Shown here: positions 23,816-36,342 of the stretch, one piece after another
How positions within the stretch are numbered: position 1 is the first letter of the stretch
Layout: each line of letters begins with the position of its first letter
Source of the DNA: Paragordius varius
Taxonomy: Eukaryota > Nematomorpha
Length of the DNA stretch: 64,000 bases
Direction of reading: 5' to 3'
Assembly (NCBI GenBank): GCA_964247055.1
Contig: OZ176051.1
Location: 14,818,001-14,882,000, forward strand
The notes under the pieces: generated by a model
Told to the model about the DNA's origin: nothing
Seen by the model: only the letters and a program-made list of their open reading frames with translations
The model's database searches: none
Position numbers and translations under genes: made by a program

Positions 23816-24926
23816 TTAACATTTGGAAACACATACATTTCAGTCCTTCGATTTAAATTAACACTTGGATACAACACACTCATTTTTGTCCTTCGATTCA
23901 AATTGGGGTAGTTGGATACCCCAAGCCTGTTTAAAATCAAATACTTTAAAAAGTATGGAAGCAATCGAAACCATGGCAAAATTTTGCACTTATATAACAT
24001 TAATAAACCGAAATATATAAAAAATTTTATTCAAAAATACTTGATATTACTTATTTTGAGCTAAAACTGAAAGGTAAAAATTTAGTTAATGTGACATGTG
24101 TCAAATCGTAAAATCAAAAAATAATGCAAAATAAACCGCTTTTTCTATTTCTATCAATGTTAGATGTAATTTATATAAAAAATAAGCTTTAGTTTTACCC
24201 TTAAAATTAAATGAAGACGATATTTTGCAAAATTTTTGTAAAATAAAAATGGCGTCGAAGTAGTTTGAGATGGAACTTTTTTTTTCAAAACAAAATTTTA
24301 TTAAGAAATTTTGGCATATTTATATAATATTTATCAGGATAGAAGCATTAATTTAAATTGGGACCGTTTCCTTCAGTAGTTTTTTAAAAATTTTAATTTT
24401 AATTTAGTCTGGGGTATTTAGATACCCCAATTTGAATCGAAGTGTTAAGATAGTTAGATACCCTTTAAAATATATAAAATAAAATGAAACCGTGGCAAAA
24501 ATTTACTCTTATACATTAATGAAACGGAATATATAAAAATGCTTATTACTAATTCAGAGATAAAATTCAAAGGTAAAAATTTAGTTAACATGACATGTGT
24601 GCATAAGCTAAATATAAATAGAACGCAAAACATACCATTTTTTCTGTATATATTACTGTATGAATAAAAAGTAAACTAAATTTTAGGCTGAGTAATTTAA
24701 ACCGATATTTTGCAAAAATGTTGCATAACAAAAATGGCGGCGAAATAGTTTTATACAGAACATTTTTTAGAAAAACAAACTTTGTTTAGTATATTGGCTT
24801 ATTCATATATTTTTATTAAAATAGAAGCATAAATTTAAATTGAAACCGTTTTTTTTAATAGTTTATTTAAAAATTAACTTAAACATTTTCCGGGATATTT
24901 AGATACCTCTTGAATCGAAGTGTTAA
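23816..24926 (+). mobile_element. Family B copy B4 (outer), split by B3
   Basis: Left piece 23816-23857 (TTAACATTTGGAAACACA, TCCTTCGATTTAAA), right piece 24449-24926 ending CTTGAATCGAAGTGTTAA. TTAA at both ends. Confidence 0.8.
23858..24448 (+). mobile_element. Family B copy B3 (inner, well preserved)
   Basis: TTAACACTTGGATACAAC ... CCCCAATTTGAATCGAAG TGTTAA, 591 bp. The inverted ends share CACTT and CGATTCAAATTGGGGTA; the left end has an extra segment of about 24 bp. Inserted at TTAA within B4. Confidence 0.85.
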
Positions 24927-25517
24927 TGGAAGTATCCAGCTTTGGCCAGAGAATTTTATTTACCATAATTTGCGCTAACTTTGCTATTTTCCGATACGAA
25001 TAATAAGCTTAAAGTGTATTTTTATATTAAATGACTCATATGACTTAAAACAAATCACTATATATATATATAATATATACGTATAGGATGTCTTTTTAAT
25101 ATTTTGTTTGATGGGTATATTTTAAAAAAATTTGAAAATAAAGTTTAATATAAAATGTTTGTTCTTTTTTATAAAATTTAGAATAACATAAATAACTGTC
25201 AAAATGATACCTATATACTAGACCAGTTAGTTGATCTGCTGTGTTTTAAACTATGTTAAGCCAATTATATTAATTGTATCAGAATGTTAATAATAAAGAA
25301 ATGTCAAACACGATTATAGCAAACGTCTGTTTACCCTCTTGCGTTTTTTGATGTTTTAGACTAAAATATAAACTGTTAATTAAATAGTCTTTGAGTATCT
25401 GTGCATTTCAAAACTTTCCCCAAAAATTATTAATTATTGTTAATTAAATTAAATCACATGTACAATTCCTTTACAATCAATTTTTAAATTTTCAAAATTT
25501 TGAAATTCAAAATTCAA

Positions 25518-25699
25518 ATGGATACTTCAATTCATGTTTGTTCAGGAACCGAAAAATTAGGATGTCAGAAAAATAGTTTTGGACCAAATACGCACACAAT
25601 GTTATGTAATATAATCACGAACTTCAATGCAATGCGGATAAACGAAGCAACTTTTGATATAACTATTGAGGTGGAAGGACAAAATTTTAAAGCTCATAA
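25518..25699 (+). CDS. KLHL exon 1 (start, BTB N-half)
   Basis: ATG at 25518; ends ...GCT CAT AA|GTAAAT (phase 2). Encodes the N-terminal leader and the first BTB strands (FDITIEVEGQNFKAHK). The next intron is only 32 nt (25700-25731), ending TTGCAG. Confidence 0.88.
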
Positions 25700-28600
25700 G
25701 TAAATTATCATGTTGTTTAAATCACTTGCAGAGATATTTTGAAAACATCGTCCCCATACTTTAATACCATGTTCAGCTATGATTTGGAAGAAAATCACAC
25801 ATCAAAAATTACCTTTCCTAACATCGCGGCAAAGGCAATACAAATTATTTTAGGTATGTTATCAGTTTTTATAACACCCACTCATATTAAGTAAATTTAA
25901 ATAAGTTTTTTCATAGTGAAAGCTTCTAAAACCTAAAAATATTTTATGTTGAATCTTTTAAGGTATGTTTGTTAGAAAAGACTTTTAAAAAATATACTTT
26001 TGAAACTAATCAGACAAAACGTAAAAACGAAAAGACGAGATATTTGAAATATACATAATTGTAGATTTCAAGTATGAAATAATGATGTATATTAGTAATT
26101 TTATAATTTTAAATAAATATCTTAATGAGAAAATTTGGATTTAAAAATATATGGGGTTGTCTTTTAGAAATAAAATATTTGTCTTTATTTTTTTCGTTTT
26201 GTATGCCGTAAAATTTCAATTATTAATGTATTTTTCATCAAACTTACTATACATTAGGTATTTTTACTTATAAGAAATCTTTTACTTTAACTTTTCTGTT
26301 TTAAAACTTATTATTTAAAGAATAATGGTTTAAATTATAAAATTTATTGAATATGAATTTTTTAGCTTCAAAATAACTTCATATCTACTAATTATATAAT
26401 GAAGGCAATTGCGTTAATTTTCAAAAAATTTTAATAGTTTATACCAAAACTTTCTAAATTTCTTACTTCTATATTTTAGGCGATATTGAATAATGTTGAA
26501 AGCTTCGCTAAAATTTTGATAATTTTCATAAATTAAATCTAATAATTATTCTGCGTTAGAATATATAACACTTTCCAAGACAAATTTGAATATTTTTACT
26601 GTAATTTTCTTCAATTTAAAATTATTACACCCAAGATAATGTTGAAATCGCTAAAATTTGCAATCATAAAATTTTCAATATATTCCACTAATATCTTTAT
26701 AACTATTCTTCCACAGATTCCATATACACCTTTCAATCGCCTCTAAATGAAGGCGATATTGAATATTTTTACTGTAATTTTTTTAAAACCGGATTTTCAA
26801 TTGATTATTATTACAGTAAAAACTGAAATTTTACGGTCAAAACGTAAAAATATAACGACAAATATTTTTTTTTAAAAGTGAATCATACTTTTAAATCTTG
26901 ATTTATTTCAACATAACTCATTGTTTCAAACTCCAAAGTATATAGAAACTTGTTAACACGATCAATTTTGTATATTTTACCATTGTAGTTTAATGATTTT
27001 TATAGGATAAATAGTTCAAAAAAGTATGGTTGTCTTTTGAAAAAAAATTTGTCTTTTTGTATACATTTTGTCCGCATAATTTAAATTTTTACTGTATATC
27101 TCAAGCAAATATTTTGCAATATCGAATAATTATTCCTCCATAGATTACATATACATCTATTAATTAACCATAAATAGAGTCGATATTGAGCATTTTCGGT
27201 TAAAAATGGAATATATTATTGAAAAAATAGTATAATTCAGATCTATTATTTCCTAACTTTCGCTTTAATCTTGTTCGGATATTTAAAATGATTCGCACTA
27301 TAACATTTTCAATTTCTTACACTATTCTACTTTAGAACACCAGTTACCTATAAATGAAAATTCAATATTTATCTCCGTAAAATTTTGGTGAAAACCGAAT
27401 TTTCACAGAATTTCAATGCAAAACTAAAATTTCATTGACTTTTCTACCAATAGATTACATATACACCTATCAATTACCTCTAAATGAAGGCAATGTTGAG
27501 AGCGTTTTAAGCACAGCTTTCCTGTTTCAATTGTGGGATGTTCAACGAGAATGTTCGAAATATATCCAGGACCGTATTCAAGTTAATAACTGTTTGGGTA
27601 TCATGGCATTCGCTCAATTATATCACTGCGAGGATTTATACGTTGAGGCAAAGAAGTATGCGGAAACGCATTTCAAAAAGGTTTTTTTTGTCCACAATTT
27701 TATGGTTATAACGGAAAGATGAATTTTTCATTTTTTAAAAGACAACCAACTAATTTCAATATTAATTTTTGCTCTATATAAGCTAATTAATTACAACCAT
27801 CGTAAATAATAATTAAATGTTGTGTGTTTACATTTTTTTTGCATACTTTACAATTTAAACAATCAAGTTAGTTAGTTATATTTTAAAAAATCAAGCTTAA
27901 AAGAGTTCAGAGCAGTTTTGTCTTCATATTTTTACTTTTTGTTGGTATGGATTTCAATTTTTACAGTATGATGAATATGGCAAAACAGTGAAAAAATAAA
28001 TATCTATAAAATATTAAACATGTCAATTTTATAGGTTTTAATGTAAGCTACTAAAGTAATAAAAAAGAGTATAATAATATCTTATAGTGTTTTTTATCTT
28101 GTAAAATAAAATCAGTGAAAATATTGATTTACGAGTTACTTTTAATGAGATATAAATTCGTTCTGAAATTTTTAAGATATTCTTATGTAATGTGATTGAA
28201 ATAGGGTTATTAAAATTTAAAATCAAGCACCGTTCAATAAAATATATTACATTTTTATTTTATTATTAAGTTTTATGGGTAAATACGAACGCAATAAATT
28301 TAACATACGGGGGTATTTACAATTTTTAATGTTTTTTCCCAAGTACTATAATTTTACGATAAAGATCAATTTACAAAAGAAAAAAAATTATCTTTTTTAA
28401 CCTGATTTTCATAACTTTTAGTTTTAGATTCATACCAACAAAACGTAAAATTATAAAGACAAATATTTTTTTCGAAAAGACAACCAACCTTACTTATTAA
28501 ATCTTGATTTTTCCAATATAACTCGTTGTTTTAAATAGTGAATAGAAATATATATTACTAAAGCGATCAATTCTCTATTTTTTAATTGTAACTAAATAAC

Positions 28601-31600
28601 TTACATGCGAAAAATTAAGGTTTTAAATAGTATGGTTGCTTTTTAGATATAATTATTTATCTTTATATTTTTACGTTTTGTCCGTATAATATCCATTTTT
28701 ACTGTCTCATATAGATATGTTTGAAACATCAATTATTAAATTTATAATTGTAAATTAATGCTTCTTTATAAAACTTATCATGGTTGAAAAAAGTGTGAAA
28801 ATCGTTTCAACAAAAAAATTTGTCCTTATGTTTTAACATTTATCTGTATATTTATAATTTTTTTAAATATCAAAATATCTATTGAAACCTATTTTAGCCA
28901 AAATTTTTTCTTCGAAGCAGTGAAATACGCTAAAACAAATTTTTAAAAATATTTATTTCTTTTTATTAAATATATCATTACATATCAATTAAACAAACAT
29001 AATATTTTGGGTTAACATAAATTAATAATAGATTGCTTTTAAAATAATTTTATATGAATAAATTTACTGGAGACTTTACATTTATATTGTCAATATTCGC
29101 TAAGTATGTTATTCCCTTCATTTTTGTCTAGACCAGACTTGGTCAACACGCGACTCGCTAAAAATTTAGAAATTACAAATCAATTACTACGATGTCTAAT
29201 AAAATATGCTGAAAAATCTTAATAAAATTGATATTTCTCATACAAATTTATTTAACAGCTGTTTCCAATAATCAATGATATAACTAAAATTCGGTAAGAT
29301 TAATAGTTGTTATATTTTTTGCAATTAGTTTTTAGAGTATATTATGTTTGAAATCTATAAATTATTTATAAAGGCCCAAATTTGTGTTGGACAGCCCTGG
29401 TCTAGACACGTAACAATGTCGAGTTTTGATGTTTTTTGTCATGTTCAATCTCGTTTTAGGAGTGTAACGAGCCGAATATGTTTAATCCTTTTAAGTTCAT
29501 ATGATTTATCGTTGCTCTATGTGGACTAATATTTGAGTTTTCTTTCTTATAAATTTCTTTTGCATTACTTTCTAGAGTTGTGTCATTGTTGTCATAAAAA
29601 TCACCTTATTTTGTTTTCAGTGTTTATCATTTTGGCAAGGTTTGATAAGAATTGGTTTGATTCTCGCTTTGTATAACCATTTAATATTGTTGGACACGTT
29701 TTTATTTTTAAGGACCAATTATATTGAATTAACTTTTCCCCACGCTTGATGAATCGTTTCCTTTTGAATCAAGTTGTATGGTCTTTAGAAATGACATCTT
29801 TTAGATAGGCAATATGCATCTACTTTTGTCCATAGAATTCTCGTCAAAAGTCACATATGTGGGATCCTATTTAAGTGGACCAAACATTTGTTGAGTTTTC
29901 CTCCTGTTATCATGAAGCTTTCACATATTATTTAAAATTGTGTTCTAGAAGTTTTTAGGGATAATAGAAGGATCATGAGGCGGTCCCCTTTATATTTGTA
30001 TGGAAGGATTGTTATGTTTTTAGTCCCTATCTGGGAGATCCACGTTTAATATTGACTTCATACAAATTGTGAGAATTGATGTTAAGCATGGTGTTCGCTT
30101 TAAGAAGGTCAACTGCCTGTCGACTTGTTTAGTTTCATTTTTTGGATTGCTTTTGATAAACTGCATTTTATGTGATCTCGTATATAAGTCAGCGTGTGGG
30201 TGGCCAGTTTTAATAAAACTTTCATGATGTTTGTTTGGTTTTCTAAGTTGTCATTCCATATATAATCACCTTTTTTGGATTTATTATCATAATGCAGTGT
30301 TTCAATGATTTCTTTTTAATCTTTGTTTTTATATTTATAAGTTTTTTGATTTTTAATTTGCCTTCTAGAAGCTAGTTTTCTTTGTGTTGATAGCTTTTCA
30401 AATTTTTTGACTATGTTTTTCGATCAGATATGTTTGATGCTTCCCCTTCAATTTTTTCCACCACCAATTTTTTGTATGCATGACTTTATCTCCCACAATT
30501 TTCTTCTGTTTTAACTATTGTTATCAGGTAAGGAGCTTTTCGCATGTTGGAATAATATAGTTGTTAGGCTTGTTTTGTAGGTTGCTGTGTTGTTTTTTGG
30601 TTGGCTTAAGCTTAATGATTTAAAGTTTGTTTAGAGTTTTCAAGACTGCCGTGCCATATGTTTTTGCAGAACATCAAATACTGGCCTCTACAGTTTGCTA
30701 AAGGTGTTTCCTCCTAGTGGGAGGTTTCACTAGGACTTTGTTGGCTAATTAATTAACCTCAAGAATAATTTAACAGTTTGGATGTAAGTTCTGTTACACT
30801 TGAGGTTACCACTTTGCAATGTCCATAAATTGCGGTTTTTAGTATTTTAATGAAGAGTTCTGTCAATGTTACATCAGTTTCTTTCCGAATATTGTCCATT
30901 CACCTTTTCTTCTTCGGCCCACTGACCTAGGTTCAACATCAAGGATTTTTGAAAAATGGAAAGTTTGGTGCGAATGGCATACCAGGATTGATTAGGTTTA
31001 AAATTGTATTAGTTTTCTTCACACCAATAGTAAAAAAGAATTCATTATCCATTCGTCGGATTTTTATAGAGTCCATCATTCTGAAGGTCGATTCCGACTA
31101 ACTACAATATTGAAAATATAACTTCTCCGTTCTTTGCGAATACAAGATACGGTCTTTAGTTCGGATAATGTTTGGTTGGTTTCTTTGAGGATGTTATCCA
31201 TCTAACGAATTCTTCTTCTTTACGAGCACCACTCACTTTTCCCAGTTAGTTATATCTCCTAATGTGGCCAAAATAGGATAGTTTTTGGCGTATTAGGCTT
31301 CCCAGTAGTGACACTTTAAAATTTTATTTAAAATAGTGGAGTTAGGAATTTTGTCTAACAATTTTGTTTTAAGAAGTTTCCTGCAAACCCATTGTTCCAA
31401 GGATTATATAATTCGTTTGTCATATTTTTCAGTATCCAGCTTTTGCCCCCATAGAGGAATATGGGGAATAATGTTGCCTTTAATCTGTTTTTGGTTTTTA
31501 GTTTGATTCATGTAACGTTCAAATCTTGTTGTTTTTGAATGTAACTGCTAGGGTTGTGCTAAGTCATGACCCGGTCAATTGACCGGGTCATGACTTCATT

Positions 31601-34600
31601 TAATACAAAATAATCGATATTAAACATATTCTATTTTTAAAAATATATTAAAAGTTGTTAAACATGCATCCTTATAACATTATCATTAAAACATGAAATC
31701 CACCGTATGGAATTATTTTGAAAAACAAAACAATCAAGCACTGTGCAAGATATGCAATTATTCAATATATGTGAACCAAAATAGAATGAAAAAAACATCC
31801 TAAAACTATTCATGATATTAATTCATTGATGAAAAAAAGTGTAAAACAAACTAGGTAAAATTTAATTTAAAATATTCAGTATTAAAAATTATGTATTTGA
31901 AAATTCAGAAAGCGACAAACATGTAGCAAAATTTATTTATACTACTTTTGCATTCAATATTATTGAAAACAAACATTTCCACGTCCTAATTACGAACTTC
32001 CATCCAGGAGAAAAATAAATGAGTTACTTGATGAATGTTATAAAGACATTACGAAAGAAATTAGCTTAATTTGTGAAAACAACAACATTTCTTTGATTGT
32101 CGATTCGTACTCAAACATCCGTCGAGACCAAATAATTAACATTGTCGGACAGGGATACCAAAAATCTTTTTTTATAAAATCAATAGATAGCGGATTTGAA
32201 AAAACAGCAGAATATATTTTGGACCCAATTATAAATCATATATGGTCATCAAAAGTAACGGCCTTTGTATCGGATAATGCGGCGAATATGAAGGCCGCTG
32301 GAAAATTAATTTCTAAAAAATACCCTAATATAGTATGGCATGGATGTCAATGCCATATCATAAATATCTTAATAAAGGAATTCAATAAGTTAAATGATAT
32401 CCCGGAAACTTTAAATATTGTGCGAACTGTTATCGATACAATAAAATCTAATGAATCTTATATAAAATTTCAAAGCATCCAAAAAAATTCTAATGCAAAG
32501 GCACTCACACTTAATTCTTGGGTAATTACACGATATTATACCATAACTAAAACCCTGAAAAGCTTTATTGATGGAAAAATAGCCATTCAACAAATGGCAA
32601 TCGATCCTCAATGGAAAGATTTTTTGACCCCTAAAGACAAAAAATCATATATTATTCAAATACTGGATATAGATAATATTTTTTGGCCTACTGTAATGGA
32701 AACTTTAAATTTTTTTAATATATTTATTGAGGCAATAAGCAAATTAGAATCTGATGTGTCTTTCATCACCTGCGTTTATGATATTTGGTATCATTCAAAA
32801 AGTTTGTTTCTGAAACATATTAATATATTTTGCCATCAAAAGGAGGAAGCTATTGAATTGTTTGATAAACGTAAGGAGCAAGCGATCACTGATTTAGTTA
32901 TTTAGGCTCATTTACTAAATCCAGGTCGAAAAAATGATCTAACAAGCGAGTAATCGTCTCATGCAATTAATTTACTTTAAACTTTGTGCACAAATTATCA
33001 ATATTCCTTTGAAAAGATTTACCCACAATTTGTTAATTATATCACAAAAACCGGGCCTTTTATGCATATCAAATATGAAGACTTAGGCGTAACAGAATTT
33101 TGGAAATTGTCAGCACGTTTACTGACTTTAAAATTTAATCTGATCTTGTGCAAAAAATAATCTATATTCCTGATTCAAGCAGTGCGGCTGAAAGAAGTTT
33201 TTCTATGCAAAAATACATCCATAATCCTTATCGGAATCGATTGGATGAGGAAAGGATCAATAAACTCATGTCAATTAAATACAATCTCCGAAACGACATC
33301 GAATATATTAGCGAGTCTGAGGAGCATGAAAACATTATATTATAATTTTTGATATTTGTGTATATTTTTGTCAATAAATGATTAAATTTGATCGAATATA
33401 TTTGTAAATAATAATTATCAAAAAAATGTATGAATACTTCTAATTTAGAAAAACCTTTATTAGAGTGTCGTTCGAGCATTATTTAATCGCCAATATCGCA
33501 TATTTTCTTAAATAGGCTATTTATTATTATTATTACAATTTTTCATATTACCGATAATTGACAACAATTTTTTAAAAAGTGGTCATGACCATGGTCTGAC
33601 CGGGTCTGACCGGGTCTGACCGGACTTTTTTGTAAAAGCAGTCAAATGCACAACCCTAATAACTGCTTTTGCAATGACAATTCTTCGTTTTATTTTTAGA
33701 GTAGAGTTGTTCATTGTTTATAATACTGCTTAAATACGTTTAACTTTTTATAGTTTCAATCTGATTTCCGTTGAGGATTATTGAATTGGCTGTTTGAGCC
33801 GGGTTGATTTATATTATTTTGTTTTTTTAAGTAAATTTTTAATCCGTATTTATGAATTCGATTGTAATTGCAGAACTTGCGTTAATGTGTTAGAATGTCC
33901 GCAAATATAACTGTATCATCCGTGTATTGAACGGATGTAAATGGGTTTCCACCTACATTAATGTCATAAGTTTCTGGGATGTTTCTTATTATTCATTCGA
34001 GGTATGCGTTAAAAAGAATTGGGGATAAAACACATCCTTGGAGTAAACTAACTTGGACCTTACATTAATCTTATACCGTAAGGTGTAGATACTGCAGCCA
34101 GTAAATTGAGAATATGATGTTGATTAGATGGTGGATACTGCGAGTTGTTTTAGGCATGTTTGTAATGTGTGATGGATGAAATCAAATGCTTTGGAAAACG
34201 CGACAAAGCACATGTGCAGTTCTTTGTTGAATTCGATATCTCATACCTGTAAAGAAGGGTTACAATTGTTAAATAGGCAAGTAGAAAAATACAAATCCTG
34301 TCTGCATTTCCTTTAAGGGTATAGATGAACACCGGCCTGTTTAAATCAAACATTATTTAAATGATGGATTGTTTTGAAACCGTTTTGAATGTTTTAACTT
34401 ATAAAAAAATGAGATACCGGCTCATTCAAAATGACTTGATATTATCTATAGAAGGCAAAATTTTCAATAAAACGACATGAGTGCAATTCAAAAATAATGA
34501 GAATTAACCATTTTTTCTGGCGATATTTATGTCAAATGTGAATTAAAAAAAGTATTAATTTCAAATTTACTGTTACATTTTTTAAAACACGATAATAAAA

Positions 34601-36295
34601 AGGTTTAAAATGAAATTGGTATTTAAGTAGTTTGATATGGAACTGTTTCTTTCACACTCTGCTTATTTGGGCCTATTTTTATCAATTTTATTAAAATACA
34701 ATAGAATCATAAATTTACATTGGGGCCTTTTTTAGTAGTATTAAATAACAAGTTAATTTTTTAAAAATTTATGTTTGTATAATGATATAAAACCTTATAC
34801 CATTAAAAAATTATATTCAATGAAAAATATTAGATTTACTTTTATCAAAAAAGTTATTAGCTATTTCCCAACAATTTGTGTTATGAAGGGCGGGGGTTTA
34901 GGGTTCTACTACATACACGTATCAAAATATTAGAAAACTTAAAAACAAAAAGACAAATGTTTATTTGTAAGGACTGTTAAAAATGTTAAACATTGATTTT
35001 ATCAAATAAAACTCATCGTTGTAGGCTGCAAAATAAGAATTAGAGATATAAATTGGTAACACACCATTATTCTTTTCAAACTAAATATATATACTTTATG
35101 TAGTATAGAAAAATAAAATTTAAAAAGTATGTTTTTTTTAAAATAAATTTTTCATTTAAAATTGCTTGTTATTTTTACTGTAAACTTGCACTTTAGGTTA
35201 TTTTTGAAGAGGAATATCTTTTGGTCCCCTTAAAACAGTTGACGGACCTTTTATCCAGCGATAACATTTTCGTAAATCTAGAAGCGATAGTATTTCAGGC
35301 TGCTATGAAATGGATTCGACACGATTTACCCAAACGCCACAAACATTTGTTTGATGTAATATTTTAATTTTTTACACATGTATATAGGCTAAAATTTTAT
35401 TTTTTTATTGTATACTTTAATAATTTAAAAAGTTAATATAAGAGAAAACGCCATCTTTATATTAAAATAAATCTTTATTACTATTAATTTACTGGTAAAT
35501 GACGGATTGGTTATGTTTTGTAATAACAGTTGTTAAAATCCGTAATATAACGATAAAGGATAATTAATTAGAACTAAATAAAAGTATAAATAGAAATTAT
35601 AAACGATATGTGAAACCTCTATTTATACTTTCATTTAGTTCTATTTAATTATCCTTTATCGTTATATTACGGATCAACTGTTACAATTAATTTACCATCG
35701 CAATAAGTTGTCAGTACTTCCTATCAATCAATAGCTGGACAGTGTTTACCACGCGTGCCATAGTGTGAAACGCGTTTCGCCCTTGTGGACTCAGTCAATG
35801 AACTCGGTTAAACACTGTCAGTTAGATATATACGTGTCCCAAAAATGGCTTCGTGGGCCGCATTTTTAGCCCTGAAAGCACGGCGGACAAAAATGTATAT
35901 GGGCATACATACATAAAATATTTATTAACATAGCATTTTTTTTATATCGTTGCTACACTTATTTAGTTGTTGAAATATCAGTTTAACTAAATTTTTTAAG
36001 CATATTTTTGTAAATTATGTATTTCATATTTTTTGCGGGCCTCACACAGAATTTTATAGGACCACATGTTGGACACCCCTGTGCTTGTGTGTTATAAGTT
36101 TTATAGCCGATTGTTGTTGGTGAAAGAGTAAACAGGGAACTTAAAGCCTAGAGAAGGCATTCTATTGTACTAAAGGAAACTCAATTATCCTATTTTATTC
36201 CATTAGTATAATTATAATTCACCAATTTTTTGGCAGAAAACGCTTATTAATTAACAACATTTTATGCAGATTATTCTAAGCATACCATCGCATTG

Positions 36296-36342
<47 letters not shown>

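Larger units (their letters stand above)
31549..33658 (+). mobile_element. hAT-2: DUF659-type hAT transposon in LINE-2
   Basis: Inverted ends TAGGGTTGTGC / GCACAACCCTA and 8-bp target duplication GTAACTGC / ATAACTGC (one mismatch). Palindromic subterminal GACCCGGTCAATTGACCGGG on the left and GGTCTGACC repeats on the right. A zinc-finger-like start (31693: VWNYFEKQ, LCKICNYSIYV) is followed by stops; the central transposase is open. Confidence 0.9.
30885..34330 (-). mobile_element. LINE-2: endonuclease-RT type LINE relic, split by hAT-2
   Basis: On the - strand: RT start 34330-34090 (KAFDFIHHTL-like), palm about 34040-33870 (GCVLSPILFNAYLE, then VQYTDDTVIFAD), then after hAT-2 the C-terminal region 31548-31120 (LYGGKSW-like, LSYFGHI-like, RWMDNI-like). 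A second copy of a 3' end (KKR-MDNIRKETDVTLTEL) occupies 31110-30885. Dead; clade not resolved. Confidence 0.7.

Noticed and set aside
25500-25517. Upstream non-ATG start for the KLHL gene
   Set aside because: The in-frame TTG adds only six residues and ATG 25518 is a normal start.
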